NCBI GenBank assembly: GCA_903941105.1
Contig: CAJANL010000199.1
Coordinates: 1-64,000 of the forward strand
Reading direction: 5' to 3'
Origin: an uncultured Rhodospirillaceae bacterium
GTDB lineage: Bacteria; Pseudomonadota; Alphaproteobacteria; Rhodospirillales; Magnetospirillaceae
Length of the DNA stretch: 64,000 nt
Below, piece by piece: positions 50,002-58,292 of this stretch. Positions within the stretch are counted from its first letter, which is position 1. Each line of letters begins with the position of its first letter. The notes under the pieces were generated by a model. That model did no database searches, was not told where the DNA came from, and saw only the letters and a program-made list of their open reading frames with translations. The position numbers and the translations under genes were made by a program.

Positions 50002-51273
50002 TTACAACTCGGGGCCGGCCCGCTGATGCGCCCGCATAGGGGTCGCCGGCGGCGGCGCCTTCGGCCCCCATGACGCGGTTGATCGGCTCGGGGTGATGCG
50101 GCGCCAATCCACCCGGCCGAACACGGCGGCCATCGCCGAGCCGGCGGCGGCAACCGACTGCCCAACCCGCCGTCCGACTGCTTCGGCCTGGGCGATCAGT
50201 GCCACCAGCGCAGAAGGACGGTAGCGGCCAGGGCGATCCCGGCGCCGGTCGTCAGCCACAGCAGGGGCGTCCCCACCCTCGGCGACACCGGCGGCCGGGC
50301 CGCAAGGCGGCTCAACTGCGCGGTCAACTCGGAAAGCTGCTGAGTCACCGCCTGAAGCGACCTGACCGGCTCCTTGAAGCCGGCCAGCGTCGCCTGCGTC
50401 TGCTGTGCCAATCGGTCGATACCCTGGGCGGCCGTGGCGATCCGGGCCTGGGCTGCCCTTGTGTCCGCAAGGTTGTGAACGAAGAATTCCGTCGGGTCCT
50501 GATCCATGATCGTCGTGCTCCTGCTGCTGAGCGTGGGCGGCGTTGAGGCGCCGCACCAGCGCGTTGGTTTCGGCGCGGGTGCTGCCCTCGTCGATCTCGG
50601 CCCAGGCACGATTGCCGGGGCCGGAAGTGGTCTTGCTGGTGGCGGCCTGGCCCTTGTCGGCGATGGCGCGGGCGCGCGGCCCCTCGTGGATCGTGGGCAG
50701 GCGGTCGATGCCGCGATCTCGGTACGATCGATGGTCGATCATGCTCTCGGGGCCGTAGCCCCAGGCCGTCATCATCCCGTTATGGATTTCTGTCCAGGCG
50801 GCCCGAAGGGCCTCCAGCGCCCCCTTGCGGGACATGCCGATGATCTTCGAAGGCCGTCCGCCCTTGCCCCCCGGCGGGCGCGGCCATGGCTCGTCGTAGG
50901 CGGCGATGTGGGCGTGCGGGTTGGCGGCCGCCCTGCCCTGGGCGTGGAGGACGGCAACGTAGGGAGCGGCGCCCTGGGTAATGTGCTCGGCCAGGGCGGT
51001 CATCAGCGCCACTTGTTGCGCCCTCGTCGCCTCCAGCGGCAACGCGACGATGATTTTTTCGACGATGCGGCCGTTCTTCCCCGCAGCGGCCGCCCGCGCG
51101 GCACAATATTCCCGCAATGCGGGTCTGCTGTGGTCGGCGAGGCCGGTGCGTTGATCGACCACCTCGACCGTCGTCCGCGAGTGAACGATGTAGATCAGGT
51201 GCCCGGCCGTCCGGCCCTTGGCCCCCAGCTCATGGATGGCGATGTGGTCGTGGTCGAGGCTGTAGAGGGCCAT
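50002..51273 (-). CDS. MobA/MobL-like relaxase (ORF may be extended by read-through over other genes)
   Basis: 'IVEKIIVALPLEATRAQQVALMTALAEHITQGAAPYVAVLHAQGRAAANPHAHIAAYDEP' with HxH motif. Confidence 0.65.
   Translation of the reverse strand: MALYSLDHDHIAIHELGAKGRTAGHLIYIVHSRTTVEVVDQRTGLADHSRPALREYCAARAAAAGKNGRIVEKIIVALPLEATRAQQVALMTALAEHITQGAAPYVAVLHAQGRAAANPHAHIAAYDEPWPRPPGGKGGRPSKIIGMSRKGALEALRAAWTEIHNGMMTAWGYGPESMIDHRSYRDRGIDRLPTIHEGPRARAIADKGQAATSKTTSGPGNRAWAEIDEGSTRAETNALVRRLNAAHAQQQEHDDHGSGPDGILRSQPCGHKGSPGPDRHGRPGYRPIGTADAGDAGRLQGAGQVASGGDSAAFRVDRAVEPPCGPAAGVAEGGDAPAVADDRRRDRPGRYRPSALVALIAQAEAVGRRVGQSVAAAGSAMAAVFGRVDWRRITPSRSTASWGPKAPPPATPMRAHQRAGPEL
50196..50507 (-). CDS. small protein with C-terminal transmembrane helix, nested in the relaxase ORF
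   Basis: MDQDPTEFFVHNLADTRAAQARIATAAQGIDRLAQQTQ...GTPLLWLTTGAGIALAATVLLRWWH; coiled-coil plus TM, more protein-like than the overlapping frame. Confidence 0.6.
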   Translation of the reverse strand: MDQDPTEFFVHNLADTRAAQARIATAAQGIDRLAQQTQATLAGFKEPVRSLQAVTQQLSELTAQLSRLAARPPVSPRVGTPLLWLTTGAGIALAATVLLRWWH

Positions 51274-51665
51274 CAGCGGGTAACCCCGAATGGGGTTACC
51301 CTGAGGTGCGCCCTCCTCCCTCCTTCTTGTCCTGCCTTCCTCCCGGTCCCTTCCCAGCCAGGGCGCCGGAACCGCCCGGCCAACCGGGCGGCAATGTGGA
51401 GGTCATGGGCGAAGACGTCGGCAGCGACCCCCCAGGCGCGAACGGCGAGCCAGACGGCAACGGCGTTGTCGTTGTCGAAGTTGGCGTCCAGGGCGACAGC
51501 GAGGTCCGCGAGGTCGCGGTTATCCGGCTGTCCTGTTTCGACGATCCGGCGAACGAGGCCGACGAAGGCGGTGGCGTGTTGGTGCTGCACGGGGTATCTC
51601 GATTGGTGGCTCCAATCGGGATATGGGCGCAGCGCGAAGGCGCCGAAGGGTGTTTTTGCGGCCAC
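51273..51665 (-). CDS. hypothetical protein upstream of the relaxase (mob operon)
   Basis: 130-aa ORF; stop TGA overlaps the relaxase ATG (TGATG). Confidence 0.55.
   Translation of the reverse strand: MAAKTPFGAFALRPYPDWSHQSRYPVQHQHATAFVGLVRRIVETGQPDNRDLADLAVALDANFDNDNAVAVWLAVRAWGVAADVFAHDLHIAARLAGRFRRPGWEGTGRKAGQEGGRRAHLRVTPFGVTR
51278..51301. repeat. perfect 10-bp inverted repeat GGGTAACCCC-GAAT-GGGGTTACCC just upstream of the relaxase start
   Basis: Read directly. Confidence 0.75.
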
Positions 51666-51801
51666 CCCGGCTACGAGCCGGAAGCCAGGGCCATAGCGTC
51701 CGCCGTCAGGCGGAGGCTTAAATCCCCTTGCCCTGGGTCCAAGGCGGCAGCATTATCAACCTCGCTCAACACGCAGTCGCATAATTTTTCGGGAGTTGAA
51801 C

Positions 51802-52401
51802 ATGGGCAGATTCATTAAGATCATTGGCGCGGCGGTCGCCGTCGTTCTGGCCTCCGGGGCCGCCGAAGCTCATACTTTCGGTTTGCATGGGGCCGGTTTC
51901 GAACACGGTTTCGGCCACCCCTTCGGTGGCCTTGATCACCTTCTGGCGATGGTGACCGTTGGCTTATGGGCTGCCCAGCGCGGCGGCAGGGCCGTCTGGT
52001 TGGTCCCGGCCACCTTCATGGCTGCGATGGTCTTTGGCGGCCTGCTCGGACTGGAAGGTATCGCGCTGCCGATGGTCGAACTCGGCATTGCGGCGTCGCT
52101 GATGGTCCTCGGCTCCGTCGTGGCCTTTTCGTTCCAACCGCCGCTGTGGGTTGGCATGAGCATGGTGGCGGCGTTCGCCATCTTCCATGGGCACGCACAT
52201 GGCGCCGAAATGCCCGAGGCTGCATCGCCGGTCCTCTATGCGGTGGGTTTCCTGCTCGCAACGGGCCTACTTCATTCCATCGGCGTCTCCGCCTGCCTGT
52301 TGGCTCGCCGCAAGGAAGTGTTTGCCACCTTCGCGGATCGGGCGATTCGCTCGGCCGGCGCCGTTGTCGCCGCCAGCGGGGTGCTGTTCGCGTTTCTATG
52401 A
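51802..52401 (+). CDS. HupE/UreJ family (nickel/cobalt permease-like) protein
   Basis: Signal peptide ending AEAHTFG, 'HGFGHPFGGLDHLLAMVTVGLWAAQRGG', 'FAIFHGHAHGAEMP', 'GFLLATGLLHSIG'. Confidence 0.9.
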   Translation: MGRFIKIIGAAVAVVLASGAAEAHTFGLHGAGFEHGFGHPFGGLDHLLAMVTVGLWAAQRGGRAVWLVPATFMAAMVFGGLLGLEGIALPMVELGIAASLMVLGSVVAFSFQPPLWVGMSMVAAFAIFHGHAHGAEMPEAASPVLYAVGFLLATGLLHSIGVSACLLARRKEVFATFADRAIRSAGAVVAASGVLFAFL

Positions 52402-52596
52402 CATGATTGGGGTGGGGTAGCGCGCTGGTTGCCTGCCTCACCTCCTCAGTCAAGGGGGGCAGGGCACCGCCCTGCGGCGAGCATCATCGCCATATCCGCC
52501 CCCACCTGGTCGGCCCGCGCGGTTGGCCTCGCCGCCCCACCGCCGTCCTCGCGTCCTGCCGAGCAATCCGGCGTAACCGCCGGCACAGCCGCCGTT

Positions 52597-52622
52597 GCCT
52601 GTGGCACACCGTTGTGGCACAT
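52597..52622 (+). repeat. candidate integrase arm-type site, right
   Basis: GCCTGTGGCACACCGTTGTGGCACAT; 21/26 match to 46386-46411. Confidence 0.5.
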
Positions 52623-52684
52623 TTCACCCCATCCCTGTTGGCCTTCACCCTGGAGGCCGAGGAAATGTGCGACGCTGCGGGACC

Positions 52685-52709
52685 GGTTCGAATCCCTGTC
52701 CCCCAGCCA
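52685..52709 (+). repeat. attR core
   Basis: Exact copy of the tRNA-Gln 3' end. Confidence 0.88.
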
Positions 52710-52751
52710 ACTTTTGCTGAAATCAAGCGGCTCCCGCGCCGCGAGGCCGCT

Positions 52752-53780
52752 TCATCGAGGTGCGGTCTCAGGCGCCACCTTCGGGAAGAGCACGGTGAAG
52801 GTCGTCCCGTGGCCCACCGTGCTGTCGCAGGATAATGTACCGGCCAGCGGGCCGGTGGCCAGGTTGTAGGCGATGTGCAGGCCGAGGCCGGCGCCGCCGC
52901 TGCCGCGTCGGGTGGTGAAAAAGGGGTCGAAGATGCGCTTCAGGTTGGTCTCGGGGATACCCTTGCCGTCGTCGGAATAGACCAACCGTACCAGTTCGCC
53001 CTCCAGCCGCACCACCAGCGACAACCGCCCGCGCCGGCCGGGCTCGTAGGCATGCACCACTGAATTCATCACCAGATTGGTCAGAATCTGCGACAGGGCG
53101 CCGGGAAATCCGTCGACGCTGACCCCCGGCTGGCAGTCCAATTCCACCGTGTGGCCACCCAGGCGAAGGCCTGGGCTGAGGCTGGACATGGTCTCGCGGA
53201 CACTGGCGGCGACGTCGAAGGGGCGACGCTCGGCGCTGGTCCGGTCCACCGCCACCTGCTTGAAGCTGCGGATCAACGCCGCCGCCCGCTCGCAGTTGGC
53301 CAGCACCAGCCGCGAGGTATCACCGGCGGTGGCCATGAAGCGCTCGAACTCGTCGATGGCGATGTCGTCGGCCTCGAACAGGCGGCGCATCTCGCGCACG
53401 GCGTCGTCGAGGTGCGACGCGCAGGACAGGGCGATTCCCACCGGCGTATTGATCTCGTGCGCCACCCCGGCCACCAGGGCTCCCAGCGAAGCCAGCTTTT
53501 CCGACTGCACCAGGTTCGCCTGGGTCTCTTCCAGACGGGCCAGGGCGTCTTCGGCTTCGGTGCGGCGGCGCTCCAGTTCGTGATTGAGGTTGGCCAACTG
53601 ACCCTGCAGGCGGTCGGACACCTTTACCAGCCGACGCTGCTCGCGCACGCTGCGGCGGAAAGCCTCCATCAGGGCGACGACACCGTCCCGCACCTCCTCG
53701 GGCTGGTCCGCCACGCGGAGCCGCAGCGCCTCGGCCTCTTCAAGGATGCGGTCCTCGGCGGCGAAAAGGTTGAAGGCCAT
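52752..53780 (-). CDS. sensor histidine kinase
   Basis: 'LGALVAGVAHEINTPVGIALSCASHL', 'QILTNLVMNSVVHAY', 'GSGGAGLGLHIAYNLATGPLAGTL'. Confidence 0.9.
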   Translation of the reverse strand: MAFNLFAAEDRILEEAEALRLRVADQPEEVRDGVVALMEAFRRSVREQRRLVKVSDRLQGQLANLNHELERRRTEAEDALARLEETQANLVQSEKLASLGALVAGVAHEINTPVGIALSCASHLDDAVREMRRLFEADDIAIDEFERFMATAGDTSRLVLANCERAAALIRSFKQVAVDRTSAERRPFDVAASVRETMSSLSPGLRLGGHTVELDCQPGVSVDGFPGALSQILTNLVMNSVVHAYEPGRRGRLSLVVRLEGELVRLVYSDDGKGIPETNLKRIFDPFFTTRRGSGGAGLGLHIAYNLATGPLAGTLSCDSTVGHGTTFTVLFPKVAPETAPR

Positions 53781-54172
53781 CAGCCGCCTCCCTTGATCTC
53801 CACCAGACGGAAGGAGACATGGGCGAGATCCTCGGAGAAATCCTCGCCGAACTCCTTCATGGTCTCGTCATCCGCAGCATAGCGCCAGTCAACCGTGACC
53901 GAGGTGCCGCCGCCGGCGGCGCGATCGAGCAATTGGAAAATATTCATCAACGCCTTGGCGCTGGAACTGTTGAAATAGACCAACTCGAATTCGACAGCCA
54001 CCGGCTCGCGGCCGCCGTCGGCGAAGAATTGGTTGAGCCAGGCGAAGATCGGCCCGAATACCGCCGAAGCGTCCTCCGGGTAGGATTCACCGCGAATAGC
54101 GAGCGTCCGGGCGACGGCGTCGAACCGCACTTCGGGGGAGCGCTCGAAAGCATCGATAATCAGGCTGTCCAT
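53780..54172 (-). CDS. SiaC-like regulatory phosphoprotein (DUF1987)
   Basis: 'RSPEVRFDAVARTLAIRGESYPEDASAVFGPIFAWLNQFF...VAVEFELVYFNSSSAKALMNIFQLLD'. Confidence 0.88.
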   Translation of the reverse strand: MDSLIIDAFERSPEVRFDAVARTLAIRGESYPEDASAVFGPIFAWLNQFFADGGREPVAVEFELVYFNSSSAKALMNIFQLLDRAAGGGTSVTVDWRYAADDETMKEFGEDFSEDLAHVSFRLVEIKGGG

Positions 54173-54174
54173 GG

Positions 54175-54735
54175 TCAAATCAGCACCTTGAGGCAGAAGA
54201 AGGTGGTGTCGGCGTCAATGGGCTCGAAGTCGAACTGGATGGGTTCGCTGGCGCGGCGGGCGATTTCGATCAGGCCGATGGTCGCCCCCTTGCTATCCTC
54301 GTCTGGCGCCTCGCGCAGTTGCTCCTTGTAGTAGGCCTTGATCGCCTCGGGAGCCATGGCCTGGAGTTGCCCGAGGCGGCCCTTGAGCTTGGGAACGTCG
54401 CCACAGCGCATGGTATTGGCGCAGACGATGAAGAACCGCCCCCGTTCGCTGCCGATGGCGATCATGCCCGATGACAATTCGACGGGGCGGCCACCCGGCG
54501 CGGTGTCAGCGTGCAGCTTGTCGGCCGAGTAACGGATGATGTTCTGGGCCTGCTCGACGAACACCGAGAACACCTTCTTGACGGTGGTGACGTCGGCATC
54601 CTCGATGACCATCTTCTGGCGCAACGCCTCACCTAGGGAATACAGAATTCCCTCGGAGAGATAGCCGCTGAAGGAGAAGATGATTCCCCTCTCATCCAGC
54701 TCTTTCTTGAATGTTCTGTACACCTGGGCAAGCAT
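54175..54735 (-). CDS. SiaB-like protein kinase (DUF6272)
   Basis: 'GIIFSFSGYLSEGILYSLGEALRQKM...VEQAQNIIRYSADK...IGSERGRFFIVCANTM...GLIEIARRASEPIQFDF'. Confidence 0.85.
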   Translation of the reverse strand: MLAQVYRTFKKELDERGIIFSFSGYLSEGILYSLGEALRQKMVIEDADVTTVKKVFSVFVEQAQNIIRYSADKLHADTAPGGRPVELSSGMIAIGSERGRFFIVCANTMRCGDVPKLKGRLGQLQAMAPEAIKAYYKEQLREAPDEDSKGATIGLIEIARRASEPIQFDFEPIDADTTFFCLKVLI

Positions 54736-54779
54736 CGGAGAACCCCTGGTCAAAACGGAGGCTAATCAACGTCGCGACA

Positions 54780-56090
54780 TCACCGCCTCTTCCTTGCGGA
54801 CGTGCGTGGCAGGCACAGGCTGAACACCGAGCCATGGCCGACCTCGCTGTCCACGGAAACGGTACCGTTGTGCAGGTCGACAATCTGGCGAACCATATGC
54901 AGGCCGATGCCCGACCCCGGCAGGCCACGCGCATTGGTGGCGCGGTGAAATCGCTTGAACAGCTGCGGAATATCCTCGGCCGGAATACCGATGCCGTGAT
55001 CGGCCACCGTCACCGCCACGCCGCCGTCGCGCTTGCCCACCGCCACCACGACCGGCTGGCCTTCCGGGGAATACTTGACGGCGTTACCGATCAGGTTGCC
55101 CACCGCCAGCTCCAGCATTTGCGGATCACCCCAGGCCGGGACAGGCGACGGGGCCGCGAGATGAATCTCGCGCGACGGATTGGCGGCACGCTGGCTGGCC
55201 ACCACGCCGCCCAGCATCTCGGCCAGATCGAAGACCTGTTCCTTGAGGGTGAGGGTCTCGCTCTCCAACTGCTCGTCGGCCAGGCAATTGTCGATCAGAC
55301 CGATCAGGCGCAAGACGCTGCCGCGAATGGTGTCAAGCCGGCGCTGCGTGCTTTCGTCGGCGCCGCGCATGCCGAGAATCTGCGCCGCCGAATCGATAAT
55401 GGCCAAGGGGGTGCGGAACTCGTGCGACACCATGGAGAGAAACTGGCGCTGCCGATGCTTGGCCTCGGTCTCGCGGGCCAGCGCCAGCTCCGTGCACTCC
55501 TTGGCATGCGCCAAGGCCTCGCGGCTGGCCATCAGTTCGGCGGTGCGGCACTCGACGCGGGTCTCCAGGGTGGAATTGGCCTCCACCAGCTGGCGATTGA
55601 GCCGCTCGATGGTGACGATGTCCCGCCACGCCCGCAACGCCCCCACCAGGGCGGTGAACAGCTTCTGGGCGGTCAGCTCACCCTTGCTCTTGTAGTCGTT
55701 CACGTCGTAACCGACCACCACATCGCGTTCGGGGGCGTCGCCCGGCTGTCCGGTGCGCAGGATGATCCGGACGGTGCGATTCTTGAGGTCGTCACGAATA
55801 TGGCGCACCAGCCCGAGGCCGGCGTCGGGGGTCTCCATCACCACGTCAAGCAGCACCACCGGGATTTCGGGGCGCTGGGCCAGAATGGGTGCCGCCTCGG
55901 CCGCCGAGGCGGCGCTGATCATATCGAAGCTGCGGCCTTCGAAGCGGAAGTCGCGCAGCAGAACCTGAGTCATCTCGTGCACCTGGGGATCGTCGTCGAC
56001 CACCAGCACCGGCCACGACTCGACAACAACCTGCTGTGCCGTATCGCGCCGGCGCAAACGAAGCTTTGGCAAGGGTGCCGCCTCAGTCAT
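54780..56090 (-). CDS. receiver-histidine kinase (REC-HisKA-HATPase)
   Basis: 'PVLVVDDDPQVHEMTQVLLRDF', 'FLSMVSHEFRTPLAIIDSAAQIL', 'GSGIGLHMVRQIVDLHNGTVSVDSEVGHGS'. Confidence 0.92.
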   Translation of the reverse strand: MTEAAPLPKLRLRRRDTAQQVVVESWPVLVVDDDPQVHEMTQVLLRDFRFEGRSFDMISAASAAEAAPILAQRPEIPVVLLDVVMETPDAGLGLVRHIRDDLKNRTVRIILRTGQPGDAPERDVVVGYDVNDYKSKGELTAQKLFTALVGALRAWRDIVTIERLNRQLVEANSTLETRVECRTAELMASREALAHAKECTELALARETEAKHRQRQFLSMVSHEFRTPLAIIDSAAQILGMRGADESTQRRLDTIRGSVLRLIGLIDNCLADEQLESETLTLKEQVFDLAEMLGGVVASQRAANPSREIHLAAPSPVPAWGDPQMLELAVGNLIGNAVKYSPEGQPVVVAVGKRDGGVAVTVADHGIGIPAEDIPQLFKRFHRATNARGLPGSGIGLHMVRQIVDLHNGTVSVDSEVGHGSVFSLCLPRTSARKRR

Positions 56091-56799
56091 GGCGGCACAG
56101 ATTGACCACCGGGGCTGCGAAGGCGTAGCCGACGCCGTGCACCGCCTCGATGGGCAGCGGTCGCCCCAGCGTCTGTTCGCTCTTGGCACGCAGACGGCGC
56201 ACCAGCGAGTCCACCGAGCGGTCGTCCGGGCTCCAGGTCCGCTTGCCCAGGGCGGCGAACAGGTCATTGCGCGACACTGCCTCACCCGGCTTGGACACCA
56301 ACAGCGAAACGAAGACGCGTTCGTTGCCGGTGAGTTTCAGCGAGACTCCGTCGGGGGCGATCAACAGCCAGCCAAGCTGGTCAAAGGTCCACTCGGCACC
56401 GGACGGCTTGGCCGTGGCGGTCGCCCCGCTGGCGCCCAGCTTCATGCGCCGGGACAAGGTGCGCACCTGGGCCTCGATTTCGCGCAGATCCACCGGCTTC
56501 ACCAGATAGACGTCTGCACCCAGTTCCAGTCCGACCACCCGGTCGATGCCGAGACTGCGCGCCGTCAGCATGATGATGCCGATTTCGGACTTGTCGCGCA
56601 GCCGGGCGGCGATGGAAAAGCCATCCTCTCCCGGCAGATTGACATCAAGAATGAGAATGTCGACCGTGTGTCCGGCTAAGGTGGCATCCAAAGCCGCACC
56701 ACCGTCGCACCCCACCACCTGATGCCCGCATCCCGACAGATACTCGACCAGATCCCCACGCAGGGCGGCTTCGTCTTCGACGACGGCGATTGTCGCCAT
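56083..56799 (-). CDS. OmpR-family response regulator
   Basis: 'IAVVEDEAALRGDLVEYLSGCGH', 'DILILDVNLPGEDGF', C-terminal wHTH 'SVDSLVRRLRAKSEQTLGRPLPIEAVHGVGYAF'. Confidence 0.92.
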   Translation of the reverse strand: MATIAVVEDEAALRGDLVEYLSGCGHQVVGCDGGAALDATLAGHTVDILILDVNLPGEDGFSIAARLRDKSEIGIIMLTARSLGIDRVVGLELGADVYLVKPVDLREIEAQVRTLSRRMKLGASGATATAKPSGAEWTFDQLGWLLIAPDGVSLKLTGNERVFVSLLVSKPGEAVSRNDLFAALGKRTWSPDDRSVDSLVRRLRAKSEQTLGRPLPIEAVHGVGYAFAAPVVNLCRHD

Positions 56800-57048
56800 G
56801 GATATTCCTCTGCTTGATGCGGCAGCAGCCAAAAAAAATGAATATCGGCACCGCACTTGCTTCGATATGCGTTCGCCCAGTCCGCGCCCGAATGACGAGA
56901 ACCATGATCCCATCGTTGTGCAACAAGGTCCAGGATGCCAGCCACCTTTGGAACCGAATTGTGACGAAAGGTCACGTAACATTGCCTTAAGGGCGATACG
57001 CTATCATATGCGGAGGGAAAGGGCGGTTTTGCTTCACGGGAGAATCCG

Positions 57049-57504
57049 ATGATCGGCCGTCAGACGATGTCAACGCCGCACCCGCCGCGGCATGGGGCTC
57101 CGCCCCGCCGCCCGATGCCGCGCCATCGCGGCAGGACAGCACTGGTGACAGGCCTCGCGGCCATGGCGGCAGCCGCCGCGCTGGCCGGATACCTGATCAA
57201 CCGCGACACCAGCGGGCCGGGCGCATCCCCCGATGCCCTGGCGACGCAGATGGAGGCCGCGCTGCATGGCGCAGCGCCGTCGCTCAACGTCTATGGCGGC
57301 CCCCTGATGGTCGATCAGGGAAGCGTCACCGCCGCCGGCATCCCCCCCGGCGCCTGCGTCTCCGTCGGCTGGCAACTGGTGCGCAAAGGCCTGCTCAGCG
57401 TCAATGGCGTGATGCCGTCAAGGGTTTCGGCGGCAAAGCTATCGGAGCTGTGCAACCTCTACGACATCGCCACTATTTCGTGGACGCCCAAGCAGGCTGA
57501 TTAG
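57049..57504 (+). CDS. hypothetical membrane-anchored protein
   Basis: N-terminal TM 'ALVTGLAAMAAAAALAGYLI'; soluble tail 'SLNVYGGPLMVDQGSVTAAGIPPGACVSVGWQLVRKGLLSVNGV'. Confidence 0.65.
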   Translation: MIGRQTMSTPHPPRHGAPPRRPMPRHRGRTALVTGLAAMAAAAALAGYLINRDTSGPGASPDALATQMEAALHGAAPSLNVYGGPLMVDQGSVTAAGIPPGACVSVGWQLVRKGLLSVNGVMPSRVSAAKLSELCNLYDIATISWTPKQAD

Positions 57505-57590
57505 GCTCCCCATACTTCCTTCCAGATACAAAGCAATTGACGAAAGGCAAATCCAGGCCGAATGATCATGTCGGCCAAAAAGGAATCAAT

Positions 57591-58292
57591 ATGAAAGCAT
57601 TCCAAGCTTCGTCTCTGGATTGTGTGTTGGTCGGTTCGGAGTGCTCGCACGTTGCAATGGGGGCGCATCCGGGCTGTCTGTTTCCGCAGCGCGGCAAGCT
57701 GAGGAAATCCGGCGCGCGCGAGGTGGTGTTCCACCAGGACAGCGGCTGCCGCGGGCTCTACCGCCTGCGCGAGGGCCTGTTGGCGCTGCGCCGCTACCAT
57801 CCCGACGGCGAGCGATCCATCGTTCGGGTGGTGCGGCCGGGCGAGATCGTCGGATGGTCCGACGCCTTCATCACCGGGGTGCACCGCTGGGAGGGCTGGA
57901 TGCTGACCGCCGGGTCCATGTGGTACATGCCGGCCACCGAATGGTCGGCGCTGCATCCCGGCGACGCCCATGCCCACATCCTCAGCCTTGCCTACGCCGA
58001 GAGCCAGCGACTGGAGAGTGCGCTGCTGGGACTGTCCAAGCTGAAGGCGGAAGATCGCTTGCTGTTCTTCCTGTTTTCACTGGCCGAACACCCCGAGACC
58101 TTCCCGGCGGTGGTTCACATTTCGGTGCGACGTGGCGACATGGCCGAGGTGGCGGCGATCACCCCGGAATCGTGCTCGCGGGTATTGCAGCGGCTAGAGA
58201 AACGCGGCTGGGTGACGTGGACCAACCCCAGCACCATGGTGCTCAACGAGGCCGCCGCCGCCCGCATCGCCGAGGTTGTCGATTGGTACTGA
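57591..58292 (+). CDS. Crp/Fnr family transcriptional regulator
   Basis: cNMP-binding-like N-term 'LRKSGAREVVFHQDSGCRGLYRLREGLLALRRYHPDG' and HTH 'RRGDMAEVAAITPESCSRVLQRLEKRGWV'. Confidence 0.88.
   Translation: MKAFQASSLDCVLVGSECSHVAMGAHPGCLFPQRGKLRKSGAREVVFHQDSGCRGLYRLREGLLALRRYHPDGERSIVRVVRPGEIVGWSDAFITGVHRWEGWMLTAGSMWYMPATEWSALHPGDAHAHILSLAYAESQRLESALLGLSKLKAEDRLLFFLFSLAEHPETFPAVVHISVRRGDMAEVAAITPESCSRVLQRLEKRGWVTWTNPSTMVLNEAAAARIAEVVDWY

Larger units (their letters stand above)
46299..52709. mobile_element. 6.4-kb integrative/mobilizable genomic island in tRNA-Gln
   Basis: 25-bp exact repeat GGTTCGAATCCCTGTCCCCCAGCCA at 46299-46323 (tRNA 3' end) and 52685-52709; integrase next to tRNA; mobilization-type genes inside. 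Confidence 0.88.

Noticed and set aside
51697-51720. TCCGCC-gtca-GGCGGA hairpin before hupE as a metal riboswitch
   Set aside because: Too simple; no cobalamin or NiCo riboswitch conserved boxes recognised
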